DNA of 13,555 nt from Planctomycetota bacterium (GTDB lineage Bacteria; Planctomycetota; Phycisphaerae; UBA1845). This document shows positions 1-7,353 of the stretch, piece after piece. Both the position numbers and the translations under genes were made by a program. Where the stretch lies: NCBI GenBank assembly GCA_022561255.1, contig JADFRO010000039.1, positions 1 through 13,555 of the forward strand, read 5' to 3'. Under the pieces are notes generated by a model that was not told the origin of the DNA, ran no database searches, and saw only the letters and a program-made list of their open reading frames with translations. Position 1 is the first letter of the stretch; each line of letters begins with the position of its first letter.

Positions 1-351
1 GTTACGGCCCCAGAGTTCCTTCGTGATTTCTTCGACAACGTGCGAAAAAGGCCCGTGGCCGATATCGTGCCAAAGGCCGTAGGCGGCGATGAGTCGTGTG
101 TCGTATTCGGAAATAAAACCACGATGGAACCAGCGTTGCGCAAGATCGGAAGAGCGCTTAAATGAGCCGAAGCTATGCTGTTTGCGCGTGTGCGATGCCG
201 CGGGGAACAGCAGGCTTGTTACGCCAAGCTGGTATTTAAACCCGAGCGCCTGAAACTCCGGCACATCAATCATTGGTAGATACTCGGTAATATCAATGAT
301 TCCCCAGAGCGGGTCGTAGATTGTTTTTGAGTTTTCTATCGGTTTCGCCAT
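1..351 (-). CDS. HD-domain phosphohydrolase (dNTPase-like), 5' part only
   Basis: The reverse strand reads from ATG at 351 off the left edge, giving the first 117 residues. Residues 11-45 (IYDPLWGIIDI, then PEFQALGFKYQLGV) and 50-61 (PAASHTRKQHSFG) match the opening of HD-superfamily phosphohydrolases related to dGTPases (COG1078), which usually read NDPVHG, then TPEFQRLRxxxQLG and PGATHTRFEHSLG. The metal-binding HD pair is at residues 95-96 in HDIGHGPFSH. The family hydrolyses nucleotide phosphates using bound metal in the cytoplasm; the exact substrate cannot be told. ATG 351 is chosen because family similarity starts about ten residues later, although no clear Shine-Dalgarno precedes it. 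The frame is open upstream to 663, and an in-frame ATG at 447 would add a Cys-rich leader, but that stretch resembles a NYN-gene remnant instead. The C-terminal part lies outside the window. Confidence 0.85.
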   Translation of the reverse strand, partial: MAKPIENSKTIYDPLWGIIDITEYLPMIDVPEFQALGFKYQLGVTSLLFPAASHTRKQHSFGSFKRSSDLAQRWFHRGFISEYDTRLIAAYGLWHDIGHGPFSHVVEEITKELWGRN

Positions 352-370
352 AGTGACGTCGTGTGGCCTC

Positions 371-380
371 AGTATAGCAG
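371..380 (-). promoter_or_regulatory. Extended -10 promoter for the HD gene
   Basis: On the reverse strand the sequence TGCTATACT (an extended -10, TGn plus TATACT at 376-371) lies about 20 nt before ATG 351. No good -35 is seen at normal spacing, as expected for extended -10 promoters. The leader would be only about 13 nt. It sits inside the 3' end of the NYN remnant. Confidence 0.35.
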
Positions 381-747
381 TTTCCTTTTTTTGAAGCTTC
401 TCGCAATGCTTGCACGCGAGAGGTTGGCGACAGTAGAAACATTCCATTGGGTCGCTGCGAAAGTGCCCTTCGTAGCGAGTTATGCCTGGAATTGTCTCTA
501 ATGCGCTTAGATAAGCCGACTGTCGGACCCGACGCGCATGAATCTGAGAAGCACGTTGGGGGGATTCCCCGCCAGCAGGACCCGGTATTCTGGCCGTACA
601 GAATTTGACCTCCGCAACGTTACAATTGGGCAACAATCGTTCCACAAGCGCGCGAAGGTTGAGTCATGCGAATCGCCGCAAACCGGCATTTTTGAGACCG
701 TAGTACAGGTTGTACCCGTCTATGTAGGCAATTGCTGTTTTTTTCAT
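379..747 (-). pseudogene. NYN/PIN-like nuclease remnant with in-frame TGA
   Basis: From ATG 747 on the reverse strand the translation begins MKKTAIAYIDGYNLYYGLKN, a close match to the start of NYN-domain (DUF88, PIN-like) RNases, including the acidic residue of IDGYN at position 10. After 27 codons there is a TGA at 664-666 where relatives have Trp (family text WLDLRAL; here stop then LNLRAL). The same frame continues with recognisable family text: VAEVKFCTARI (44-54), YLSALETIPGI (79-89), a GHF, and a CxxC...CxxC cluster (103-115) ending in QKKET near 379. The expected TDVN and SDSD parts of the active site are absent, and the frame runs on into the HD gene. Best read as a broken gene: one nonsense change plus loss of the C-terminal half. 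A recoded TGA is possible but nothing supports it here. Confidence 0.6.
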
Positions 748-758
748 CACGAACTCGC

Positions 759-791
759 TTGACGCCGTCGAAAAACAAGCTACCCTATATT
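759..791 (+). promoter_or_regulatory. Putative sigma-70 promoter of the candidate sRNA
   Basis: TTGACG at 759-764 is a good -35 match. A -10 could be TACCCT at 781-786 (16-nt spacer), or the better box TATATT at 786-791, but then the spacer is 21 nt. Transcription would begin near 793-798, just before two hairpins and a terminator. Confidence 0.35.
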
Positions 792-792
792 T

Positions 793-857
793 GGTCTACC
801 ACCCTGGGGATAGCCTTCCCTAGGTTCAGCGCCCCTTACGGGGCGCTTTGTTTTTTT
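793..857 (+). ncRNA. Candidate orphan small RNA, about 65 nt
   Basis: No gene lies immediately upstream on this strand, yet the stretch has promoter-like boxes, a first hairpin (CCTGGGGA 803-810, 6-nt loop, TCCCTAGG 817-824, 8 pairs with one G-U) and, three bases later, a full intrinsic terminator at 828-857. The layout is that of a small two-hairpin RNA. I do not recognise it as 6S, tmRNA, SRP RNA or RNase P RNA. It is transcribed divergently from the NYN remnant and does not overlap that gene's reading frame. An alternative is that only the terminator is real and it ends antisense transcription from further left. Confidence 0.4.
828..857 (+). terminator. Rho-independent terminator
   Basis: An 8-bp perfect stem AGCGCCCC (828-835) / GGGGCGCT (840-847) with loop TTAC is followed by a T-rich run at 847-857 broken by a single G. 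The T-run is only on the + strand side, which fixes the direction. There is no + strand gene directly upstream for it to serve. Confidence 0.8.
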
Positions 858-1133
858 CGCTATCAGCCGGTCAATCGCCCGGACCGAATCCGCAACGCCC
901 GCCAAGCTAACCCGTTGCCCTGATCTTGGATCTTGGTCCCCCCCAGCCGACGGCCCGGCTTCTGGCGGGGACAGCAACTAATCTGAGCATCCGAAACCTC
1001 CATAGCGTGATCGTCAAGGCTGAACCGACCGAACCGAGCGGCGAATAGCCTTCAAGCCTTTGACGCAGCGTGACCAAACTCAAATTAGGACAGTACCACG
1101 ACCCGGCACCGGGGGGATCGGCCCCGATGCATC
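858..1133. other. Intergenic region with no gene seen
   Basis: No convincing reading frame appears on either strand. The one structure noted is a hairpin at 1107-1129 (8 pairs, 7-nt loop, one G-U when read on the minus strand) just after the DUF502 stop. It lacks a U-tract, so it is at most a weak transcription or RNA end signal for the moaA-DUF502 transcript. Confidence 0.4.
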
Positions 1134-1928
1134 CTAGTCCGATCGATCCTTGGGCGCCTCGGATGGCTTCACTTCCAGGTTTTTGGGGCTGATTCCCGCA
1201 AGACGAGCGGCATCGGGCAAACCACACACGAAAGGAAGGGTGCTGGGTACGAGGGCTCCACCCGACATGATGACGCTGATGGCGTCCTCCATGCTCCAGT
1301 CCAGCTCGATTACGTCCGAGCGGCGTAAGACGAAGACGTATCCGGTCGTGGGGTTCGGGGTCGTGGCTAAAAAGCAGGTGCAAAGCTCCTCGCCGGTGCG
1401 ATCATCCTTAGTGAGGGCGGTGATGAAACCGATCGAGCGGACCTCCATGCTGGGATAGGGGATCAGTGCAACGCGCTGGAAATCCCGCCCCCCGTCGCCC
1501 GTAAAAGCCTCCAGAATCTGTTTCGACGCCTTGTAGACCGTTTTGACGAGCGGAAGACGATTCACCAGCAGTTCAACGCCCTTAACAAGCCGCTTGCCGA
1601 TGATGTTGGCCGTGAACAGCCCGACGAGATAGAGGAACAGGATCGTCAGCAGGACGGAGAAGATCGAGATCCCCCATTGGACGTTCCCAGGGAGAATCTC
1701 CAGCCCGCGCTCGGCCAGGTCCGGCGCCGTGACGCCCCATGTTTCGAGGAACCGTTCACCCCACACGCTTTGCAGGTAGCTCTCAACGACCCACAGCGAC
1801 GTGTCGCGCATCACCTCGAATACGAACTTGACGAGCAAGAAGGCGATCCAAAGCGGCAGGACGAAGATGAGACCCGCAGTGATTCTGGCGCGCAGAAACC
1901 GCCGCAGCGTAACGCGGAAGGGACTCAC
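1134..1928 (-). CDS. DUF502 family integral membrane protein
   Basis: The protein carries the DUF502 pattern: a basic N-terminus (LRRFLRARI), a first membrane segment at about residues 16-39 (numbered from GTG 1928), a hydrophilic stretch, a second membrane segment at about 86-108, then the conserved NRLPLVKTVYKASKQILEAF at 123-142 and a soluble C-terminal domain. It should sit in the inner membrane; the family's function is unknown. The frame is open up to an ATG at 2102, only 9 nt after the moaA stop, but the 58 extra residues are Arg/Pro-rich and unlike the family, so GTG 1928 (264 residues) is preferred. Neither start has a good Shine-Dalgarno. A strong one, GAGGGAG (1969-1963), sits 7 nt before an in-frame ATC at 1955. 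The gene follows moaA on the same strand and is probably co-transcribed. Confidence 0.8.
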   Translation of the reverse strand: MSPFRVTLRRFLRARITAGLIFVLPLWIAFLLVKFVFEVMRDTSLWVVESYLQSVWGERFLETWGVTAPDLAERGLEILPGNVQWGISIFSVLLTILFLYLVGLFTANIIGKRLVKGVELLVNRLPLVKTVYKASKQILEAFTGDGGRDFQRVALIPYPSMEVRSIGFITALTKDDRTGEELCTCFLATTPNPTTGYVFVLRRSDVIELDWSMEDAISVIMSGGALVPSTLPFVCGLPDAARLAGISPKNLEVKPSEAPKDRSD

Positions 1929-2111
1929 CTTTGGCTTGGCTTGTTCTTCGACGATCGGAAGGCTCCCTCGTTGGTCGCGGTTATTGAGCGCAGCGGGCAG
2001 GCCGCGCAGTCCTCGTGGGATACAACTTACGCATAGCGGCGGTTGCGGCAAGGGTCGGGTTTGCCGGGAGGCGTTGCGAACCCCGGGAGGTCTCGCCGGC
2101 ATCGCCGGTTT

Positions 2112-3101
2112 TCAGCCGCCGATTTGGAACATCGCCCGGCGCTCGGTCGAGACGCCCTGCTCAAGGCGATGGCCGGTGGGCTTCCGCCTGACGGCTTCGA
2201 GGAGGATTTTCGACACAGCCTCCTCACCGCCGCCGTTGAGTAGGGCCCTGCGGACGTCGAGCTCGTCGTCGTTGAGAAGGCAAAGGTGGAATTTCCCGTC
2301 GGCGGTCAGTCGCATTCGGCTACAGCTCCCACAGTACGGCTCGCTGACCGGTGAGATGAAACCGACCACGCCGCGAGCGCCTTCCAACCGGTAGTTCCGA
2401 GCCTCGTCGGACGGGCTTGTGGGTGGTAACTCGCTCAGCGGCCCCAGCTCTACCTCGATGCGGGCCTTGGTCTCTGGGGTGGGGACATATTGGGCGAGTG
2501 ATAGACGGGCGCATTCGCCGCCGCCTAGAGGCATCAACTCGATAAACCGGACGTACCAATCGCGTTCGATCGTCAATCGAGCGAGGGCAACGACGTCGAC
2601 CTCGTTGAAATCTCGCACGACGACGGCGTTGAGTTTGATCGGCGCGAACCCCGCCCGCTCAGCGGCTTCGATGCCCGCCCAGATTTGCTCGAAGGTTCCG
2701 AAACGCATCACGCGTTTGAGATTCTGCGGGTCGAGGGTGTCGAGGTGAATGTTGATGCGAGACAACCCAGCCTCACGGAGCGGGACTGCCTGCTCGGGCA
2801 ACAGGATCGCGTTGGTCGTCATGCCCAGATCGTCGATGCCGTCGACGCGACTGATCCGCTCGACGATATCGAGGAGATCGGACCGGAGCAGCGGCTCACC
2901 GCCCGTTAACCTGATCTTGTTAAAGCCGAGCTTGGCGGCGGCGCGGACCACGGTCTCGATCTGGTCGGCTGTCAGCAGGTCGCCGCTGGGAACGAAGCTA
3001 AGCCCGCGAAGCGGCATGCAGTAAACGCAACGCAGGTTGCAGTGGTCGATGACCGAGATCCGGAGGTAGTTGATCGGTCGTCCAAAGCTATCGTGGGGCA
3101 T
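2112..3101 (-). CDS. moaA: GTP 3',8-cyclase MoaA (molybdenum cofactor biosynthesis)
   Basis: MoaA is a radical SAM enzyme that, with MoaC, turns GTP into cyclic pyranopterin monophosphate, the first step of molybdenum cofactor synthesis. Numbered from ATG 3101 (329 residues): the SAM-cluster motif CNLRCVYC has Cys 21, 25 and 28; TGGEPLL (66-72) follows; the second Fe-S cluster ligands are Cys 257, 260 and 274, with the RMR between them; the protein ends in the Gly-Gly (328-329) known to be needed for activity. Length and all key residues are normal, so it should be active. A TTG two codons upstream (3107) is an alternative start. The upstream region has a perfect TATAAT at 3160-3155 on this strand. 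No other moa gene is in the window; DUF502 follows directly. Confidence 0.96.
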   Translation of the reverse strand: MPHDSFGRPINYLRISVIDHCNLRCVYCMPLRGLSFVPSGDLLTADQIETVVRAAAKLGFNKIRLTGGEPLLRSDLLDIVERISRVDGIDDLGMTTNAILLPEQAVPLREAGLSRINIHLDTLDPQNLKRVMRFGTFEQIWAGIEAAERAGFAPIKLNAVVVRDFNEVDVVALARLTIERDWYVRFIELMPLGGGECARLSLAQYVPTPETKARIEVELGPLSELPPTSPSDEARNYRLEGARGVVGFISPVSEPYCGSCSRMRLTADGKFHLCLLNDDELDVRRALLNGGGEEAVSKILLEAVRRKPTGHRLEQGVSTERRAMFQIGG

Positions 3102-3154
3102 AGCCAAGCTCTTTTGGGGCTTCTTGTGACGCGACGTCTCACGTCGGTATACGC

Positions 3155-3183
3155 ATTATACGGGCGAAAGCCTGGCGAGTCTG
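3155..3183 (-). promoter_or_regulatory. Putative moaA promoter
   Basis: On the reverse strand, CAGACT (3183-3178) and a perfect -10 TATAAT (3160-3155) are separated by 17 nt. The start point would be near 3148, leaving a leader of about 45 nt. The -35 matches consensus only in its GAC core. Confidence 0.5.
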
Positions 3184-3201
3184 CGGGCGTTGTTCTAAGA
3201 T
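3173..3201 (+). promoter_or_regulatory. Putative promoter of the TIM-barrel/UbiA/mutase/HAD operon
   Basis: TGGCGA (3173-3178) and TAAGAT (3196-3201) with a 17-nt spacer lie about 50 nt before ATG 3254. The match is moderate. It overlaps the -35 region of the divergent moaA promoter, so the two could compete. Confidence 0.3.
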
Positions 3202-3253
3202 TTGTCGAATCGACCCCGACGAGCTTCCCGGAGTGGCTGCGGATGGTGTGAAC

Positions 3254-4084
3254 ATGAAGTTGGCCTACAGTTCCAACGCCTATCGAAGGTGTACGATTCA
3301 CGAAGCGATCGCTCGGACGGCGGCGTGCGGGTATCGCGGAATCGAGCTGATGGCTGACATGCCCCATGCCTGGCCGGCAACGACGTCGGACGACGAGCTC
3401 GACCGGATTCGCGAAAGTCTCGCGCGCGGTGAGCTTTCGATCTCCAACATCAACGCGTTCATGATGAACGCCGTGCAGGATTTCTGGCACCCCTCGTGGG
3501 TCGAGTCGGACGACGCCTATCGTCGTCAGCGCGTGCAACACACCATCGACGCTCTTCGCATGGCTCGAAAGTTGGGTGCGACCCGAATCACAACGGAGCC
3601 GGGCGGACCTGTAGAAGAAGGGATGTCTCGCGAACGGGCGATGGACCTGTTCGTGGACGGGCTGACCGAGGCGCTTCGATGCGCCGAAGAAGAAGACGTT
3701 TGGCTCCTGGTCGAGCCGGAGCCCGACCTGTTGATCGAGAGCGCCGATCAGTTTCTTGAACTGGCCCAGCGCGTTGACTCACCGCGCTTCGGATTGAATT
3801 TTGACGTCGGTCATTTCTATTGTGTAGGCGATCCACTACCCGAAACGGTCGCTCGGCTCAAGCATCTGACGCAGCACTATCACTTCGAGGACATCGCCGA
3901 CACGCGTGTACATGAGCATCTGATCCCCGGGCACGGTGCGATCGACTTTGAGGCCGTCCTTAGTGCCATTCGTGAGACGAGGTACGACGGATGGCTAACG
4001 GTCGAGCTTTATCCCTACCTTGATGATCCTGACGCCGCAGGCCGCGAGGCTCTGGATTATCTAGGCCGGTTGTTATCCCCGTGA
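3254..4084 (+). CDS. Sugar phosphate isomerase/epimerase-like TIM-barrel protein
   Basis: The 276-residue protein has the xylose-isomerase-like TIM-barrel pattern (COG1082, AP endonuclease 2 superfamily). It opens MKLAYSSNAY and has barrel-end acidic and His residues expected to bind a divalent metal: E154 in LLVEPE, D184 and H187 in FDVGHF, H208 and H210 with FEDIAD, the PGHGAIDF loop (225-232) and E251 in TVELYPY. Members isomerise or epimerise sugars and cyclitols; the substrate is not predictable. ATG 3254 is chosen because family similarity starts at once; GTG 3233 and GTG 3248 are in-frame alternatives. Its TGA overlaps the GTG of the next gene (GTGA), suggesting translational coupling with the EboC-like protein. 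It does not look like EboE, which is longer and starts differently. Confidence 0.85.
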   Translation: MKLAYSSNAYRRCTIHEAIARTAACGYRGIELMADMPHAWPATTSDDELDRIRESLARGELSISNINAFMMNAVQDFWHPSWVESDDAYRRQRVQHTIDALRMARKLGATRITTEPGGPVEEGMSRERAMDLFVDGLTEALRCAEEEDVWLLVEPEPDLLIESADQFLELAQRVDSPRFGLNFDVGHFYCVGDPLPETVARLKHLTQHYHFEDIADTRVHEHLIPGHGAIDFEAVLSAIRETRYDGWLTVELYPYLDDPDAAGREALDYLGRLLSP

Positions 4085-4962
4085 GGGGGCGTGTGCGAGC
4101 GTATGGTGAGCTGGTACGCGTTGCGAATCTCTTCACAGCCGCAGCGGACCCGGTAGCGGGTTGGCTCTACGTCGGCGGCGGATTTGACGATTGTCGTCGG
4201 CTTCTTCTCCTTGGTTCGGCATCGATGCTACTTTACGCTGGCGGGGTAGCGCTAAACGACGTATGCGACGTCGATCGCGATGCGAAAGAGCGGCCGGAGC
4301 GACCGATTCCGTCGGGTCGAATCGGTAAGCGTGAGGCTGCGAGCGTGAGCGTGGCTCTGCTGGTAACCGGCGTGGTCGTCGCCGGTATCGTCGGCTATCG
4401 CGCGGCGGGCGTAGCGGCTGCCCTCGCGCTTTCGATCGTTGCGTACGACCTTGTGTTGAAGAGGACTCCGGCGGCGCCGTGGATGATGGGCTTGTGTCGC
4501 GGGCTGAACCTGATGATGGGAATGCAGGCGGTTGCTCCTGACGTTTCGGCGCAGGCGCTGATTCCGGTGGCGTGCATGGGTTTCTATGTGACGTCCGTGA
4601 CCTTCTTTGCACGCCGGGAGGCTGATGTTACGAGTCGGCAGCGCGTTCTGCTCGGCACGGTCGGTGCCTGCGTAGCCGTTGCGGGGCTTGGCAGCCTGCG
4701 GCTGATCGATTCGGCGACCACGAACCACAGTTTCCTTTTCGGTACGGCGCTCCTAACGGCGGTTGTTGCGATGATCGGCGTCGGCGCGATTCGTGAACCT
4801 TCTCCGCGCAAAGTGCAGTCGGCGATTCGCTGGTTCGTCCTGTTGATTGTCGTGCTGGATGCGTGTGTTGCATGGGCGGGCGCGGGCTGGGAAGCGGGTC
4901 TGATCGTTGCGAGTCTCTTGCTACCGGCGATGCTGTTTGCTCGTGCGTTTCGCGTGACGTAG
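4081..4962 (+). CDS. EboC-like UbiA-superfamily membrane protein
   Basis: This 293-residue polytopic membrane protein has the UbiA fold, with about eight hydrophobic segments (near 40-58, 89-107, 108-125, 157-177, 188-206, 216-236, 250-268, 271-290). The first Asp-rich motif is N59-D60-x2-D63-x3-D67, followed by ERPERPIPSGR (70-80). The second motif is reduced to YDLVLK (122-127), then MGLCRGLNLMMGM (136-148). GGVxxND, ERPERPIPSG and MGLCRGxN are what I recall of EboC, the UbiA-like protein of the ebo metabolite-traffic cluster. UbiA enzymes transfer prenyl groups in the membrane; the role of EboC itself is unsettled. The start is GTG 4081, overlapping the previous stop by 4 nt. Other ebo genes are not seen in the window. 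Confidence 0.85.
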   Translation: MRGRVRAYGELVRVANLFTAAADPVAGWLYVGGGFDDCRRLLLLGSASMLLYAGGVALNDVCDVDRDAKERPERPIPSGRIGKREAASVSVALLVTGVVVAGIVGYRAAGVAAALALSIVAYDLVLKRTPAAPWMMGLCRGLNLMMGMQAVAPDVSAQALIPVACMGFYVTSVTFFARREADVTSRQRVLLGTVGACVAVAGLGSLRLIDSATTNHSFLFGTALLTAVVAMIGVGAIREPSPRKVQSAIRWFVLLIVVLDACVAWAGAGWEAGLIVASLLLPAMLFARAFRVT

Positions 4963-5011
4963 CTCGCGACGCTCTTTCGGTTTCCGTTGATTGGGTATAG
5001 GCTAGTCGAGC

Positions 5012-7345
5012 ATGGATGATTCGGATCATAACCTGCTCGAACAGGCGGCTGCGGGGATCGGATCGTATCTCACGGCCGAGCGCGACGCCGGTCGATTGGG
5101 TGGCGCTTACTACGACGCCGCGGTGGCCAAGACCGTTCCCAACCTCAAAAAATGGCTCACGGCCTCAGTGCTGGACCAAATATCACCGAACTTGCGCGGC
5201 GGTCTGCGTGAGGCGATCAGAGCCCAGCGATGGGAGGCGCTGACCAATGCCTTCTCACGCGACGTGAGCTTCGGAACGGGCGGCATCCGCGAAAAAATGG
5301 GGGCGCGGCGCGACGAAGTGCTGCGACTCAAGTCCGAGGGGATCGGCGCTGGGATCATCAAAGGGCCCAACACGATCAACGACGTCATCTTGCTGTTGAC
5401 ATCAGCCGGTGTCGCGCGGTTCGGGATGGCCCGCGTGCCGGCGCTGGAAAGAGTCGTGATCGGTTTTGACAGTCGGGTTCGCGGTGCGGACTTCGCACGA
5501 CTCATCGCGTCTCTTTTTCTTGCGTATGACTACATCGTCTATCTGTTCGATGAGGCGTGCATGTATCCCAGTGTGACGTTCGGCGTGCCGACGCTTCGTG
5601 CCGACATCGGGGTGTTCATATCGGCCAGCCACAACGACTTTCGCTACAACGGCTACAAGTTGTCGTGTGGGAACGGTTCACAGTTCGACCCGGCTGAGCG
5701 CAACAACCTGTACGAAAACTACATCAAGACGACGCGGTTCGAGGACATCCGAACCCTGCCGCTGGACCGAGCAGCCGAAGACAAATTGTGGTTTCTCGGC
5801 GGGGTCAAGGCTGCGACCCGGCGCGTTGTCGAGTCGGGTCCGCATAAAGGGTTACCGTTGGCTGATCCCTTGCCCGGCGCAGTGTACGCGGGTCGGGAGG
5901 ATCGCATAATAGATCTTCACACGATGCACTTCGAGCACGTCAAGCAGTTTCTGCTTCGGCGGGAGATGATTACAAAGGCGAAGCGTCCGCTTTCGATCGG
6001 CTTCTCGGCGTTCAACGGATCGGGCCGAAAAGCGGTCCCGCGATTGCTCAACGAGGTGGGATTCGCGGACGTCAAGCGCATCATGAAGCTCGATCCGCTG
6101 GACGGCATGTTCCCCGCGTTTTGCAGCGATCCGGGTAAGGAGCAGCAGCCCGATCCCGGTGATTGGCGTGCAGCCGATGTGGCGGTCGCCGCCTTTAAGG
6201 AGGAGTATCCCGACGCGTGGGACGCGGTTGATTTGATCATCGGAACCGATCCCGATGCGGATCGCTGCGGTGTGATCGTCAAGGTTCCACGGCATCAGCG
6301 GACGGCCTACCGCCATCGTGGTACGAACGAGGAGCAAGACTGGACGCTTCTTTCCGCTGACGAAGCTTGGACGCTTATTTTGTGGTACCGCTTTCAGTAT
6401 GAGCTCGAAACTTATGGGGCGATTCGCGACGTCGACAAGAAGTTTATCGTGCTCTCGCACACGACGACCGATCTGCTGGTGCGGCTGGCGCGAAAGTTTG
6501 AACTTGGCGTACTTACGACGTGGGTCGGATTCGCCCAGCTTGCGGCTGGTACCCGAGCCATTTGGGAGTTGCACGCCGGGCGCAATACGGAGGGGTTGAC
6601 GGAGGGTGGAAAACTTCCCGTCTACGATGAGGGGCGACGGCACGCGGACGACACCGTCTGCAATCGAACGATTCACTCGTGGGAGGCGATGGACGATCGG
6701 CGCCGATGTATCAACGTGGCTGCTCTGGAGCAGAGCAACGGGTTTACGTTGCTGGGTGGTCCGCCGCCGGACGACCGGTCGCTGGGCGAGGGCGGTCACG
6801 TTCGCGATAAGGACGGAACGTTCGCGGCTGTGCTGGTCGCAGAGCTTGCCCAACACGCCAAGGAGTCCGGGGTCAATCTGATCGACTTGCTCGACGAGAA
6901 GATTTACCTCGATCCCGACATCGGGCTCTACGTCACGCACTACGAACCCGACCCGCTCGACGGAGAATACGAGGGGCTCGCCGGTTACACGAAGAAGCGC
7001 GGCATCTTGCAGCGCGGGGATGAGTTGTTCGAGAATTGGGCGGCGTCAAGCGCCGCCCTCGGCGGCTTGCCGATCAAGGCAGCCACCGTCTATCGAACCG
7101 GAAAATACGACGCGATCAACTATCCCGGTTTTCCCGACGAGGGGTATCGGTTTTATTTTGACACGGACCGCCGGTCGCATCTTACGATTAGGCCATCGGG
7201 CACGAGCAACGCACTACGGTTTCACGTTCAACTGTTCGGCGGACATCCATCGCGAGACGAACTAATCGACAAGAAGGCTGAGCTTCGCGATACAGCCACG
7301 CGCATCGTCGACGACGTTAAGCGGCGGCTCGGCGCGGTCGACTGA
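5012..7345 (+). CDS. Large phospho-sugar mutase (phosphoglucomutase/phosphomannomutase family)
   Basis: The 777-residue protein has all four alpha-D-phosphohexomutase landmarks in order: FGTGGIREKMG (88-98), the phosphoserine loop ISASHND (203-209, catalytic Ser206), the metal loop DPDADR (413-418), a sugar-binding loop reading EQSNG (573-577, usually EESxG or GExSGH) and the phosphate loop RPSGTSN (727-733). Family members interconvert hexose 1- and 6-phosphates in the cytoplasm. About 580 residues is usual, so roughly 200 extra residues lie mainly between 240 and 325, 425 and 470, and 520 and 600. The phosphoserine loop has Asp where Pro is usual. Substrate is uncertain. ATG 5012 has only a weak ribosome site; the 49-nt gap from the UbiA gene and the 8-nt gap to the HAD gene suggest one operon. 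Confidence 0.88.
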   Translation: MDDSDHNLLEQAAAGIGSYLTAERDAGRLGGAYYDAAVAKTVPNLKKWLTASVLDQISPNLRGGLREAIRAQRWEALTNAFSRDVSFGTGGIREKMGARRDEVLRLKSEGIGAGIIKGPNTINDVILLLTSAGVARFGMARVPALERVVIGFDSRVRGADFARLIASLFLAYDYIVYLFDEACMYPSVTFGVPTLRADIGVFISASHNDFRYNGYKLSCGNGSQFDPAERNNLYENYIKTTRFEDIRTLPLDRAAEDKLWFLGGVKAATRRVVESGPHKGLPLADPLPGAVYAGREDRIIDLHTMHFEHVKQFLLRREMITKAKRPLSIGFSAFNGSGRKAVPRLLNEVGFADVKRIMKLDPLDGMFPAFCSDPGKEQQPDPGDWRAADVAVAAFKEEYPDAWDAVDLIIGTDPDADRCGVIVKVPRHQRTAYRHRGTNEEQDWTLLSADEAWTLILWYRFQYELETYGAIRDVDKKFIVLSHTTTDLLVRLARKFELGVLTTWVGFAQLAAGTRAIWELHAGRNTEGLTEGGKLPVYDEGRRHADDTVCNRTIHSWEAMDDRRRCINVAALEQSNGFTLLGGPPPDDRSLGEGGHVRDKDGTFAAVLVAELAQHAKESGVNLIDLLDEKIYLDPDIGLYVTHYEPDPLDGEYEGLAGYTKKRGILQRGDELFENWAASSAALGGLPIKAATVYRTGKYDAINYPGFPDEGYRFYFDTDRRSHLTIRPSGTSNALRFHVQLFGGHPSRDELIDKKAELRDTATRIVDDVKRRLGAVD

Positions 7346-7353
7346 CAGGTATC

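Noticed and set aside
538..762. 74-codon + strand frame ahead of the terminator
   Set aside because: It is antisense to the NYN remnant, shows no family pattern, and the terminator is better explained by a short RNA starting near 793.
793..857. tRNA or a known structural RNA
   Set aside because: A GGTTCA resembling a T-loop occurs at 823-828, but there is no cloverleaf, anticodon stem or acceptor end, and no signature of tmRNA, SRP RNA or RNase P RNA.
1107..1129. Intrinsic terminator of the moaA-DUF502 transcript
   Set aside because: The stem is good on the minus strand but no U-tract follows, so it is mentioned only as a hairpin.
907..1383. 158-codon open frame on the minus strand
   Set aside because: It overlaps the DUF502 3' end in another frame, has Arg/His-rich composition without any family pattern, and no ribosome site.
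3254..4084. TIM-barrel gene as EboE
   Set aside because: It neighbours an EboC-like gene, but its length (276) and opening residues fit generic COG1082 isomerases; I recall EboE as longer with a different start.
5852..6940. 362-codon open frame on the minus strand
   Set aside because: It is antisense to the mutase, whose motifs are intact; the frame is a shadow in GC-rich DNA with no recognisable domain.
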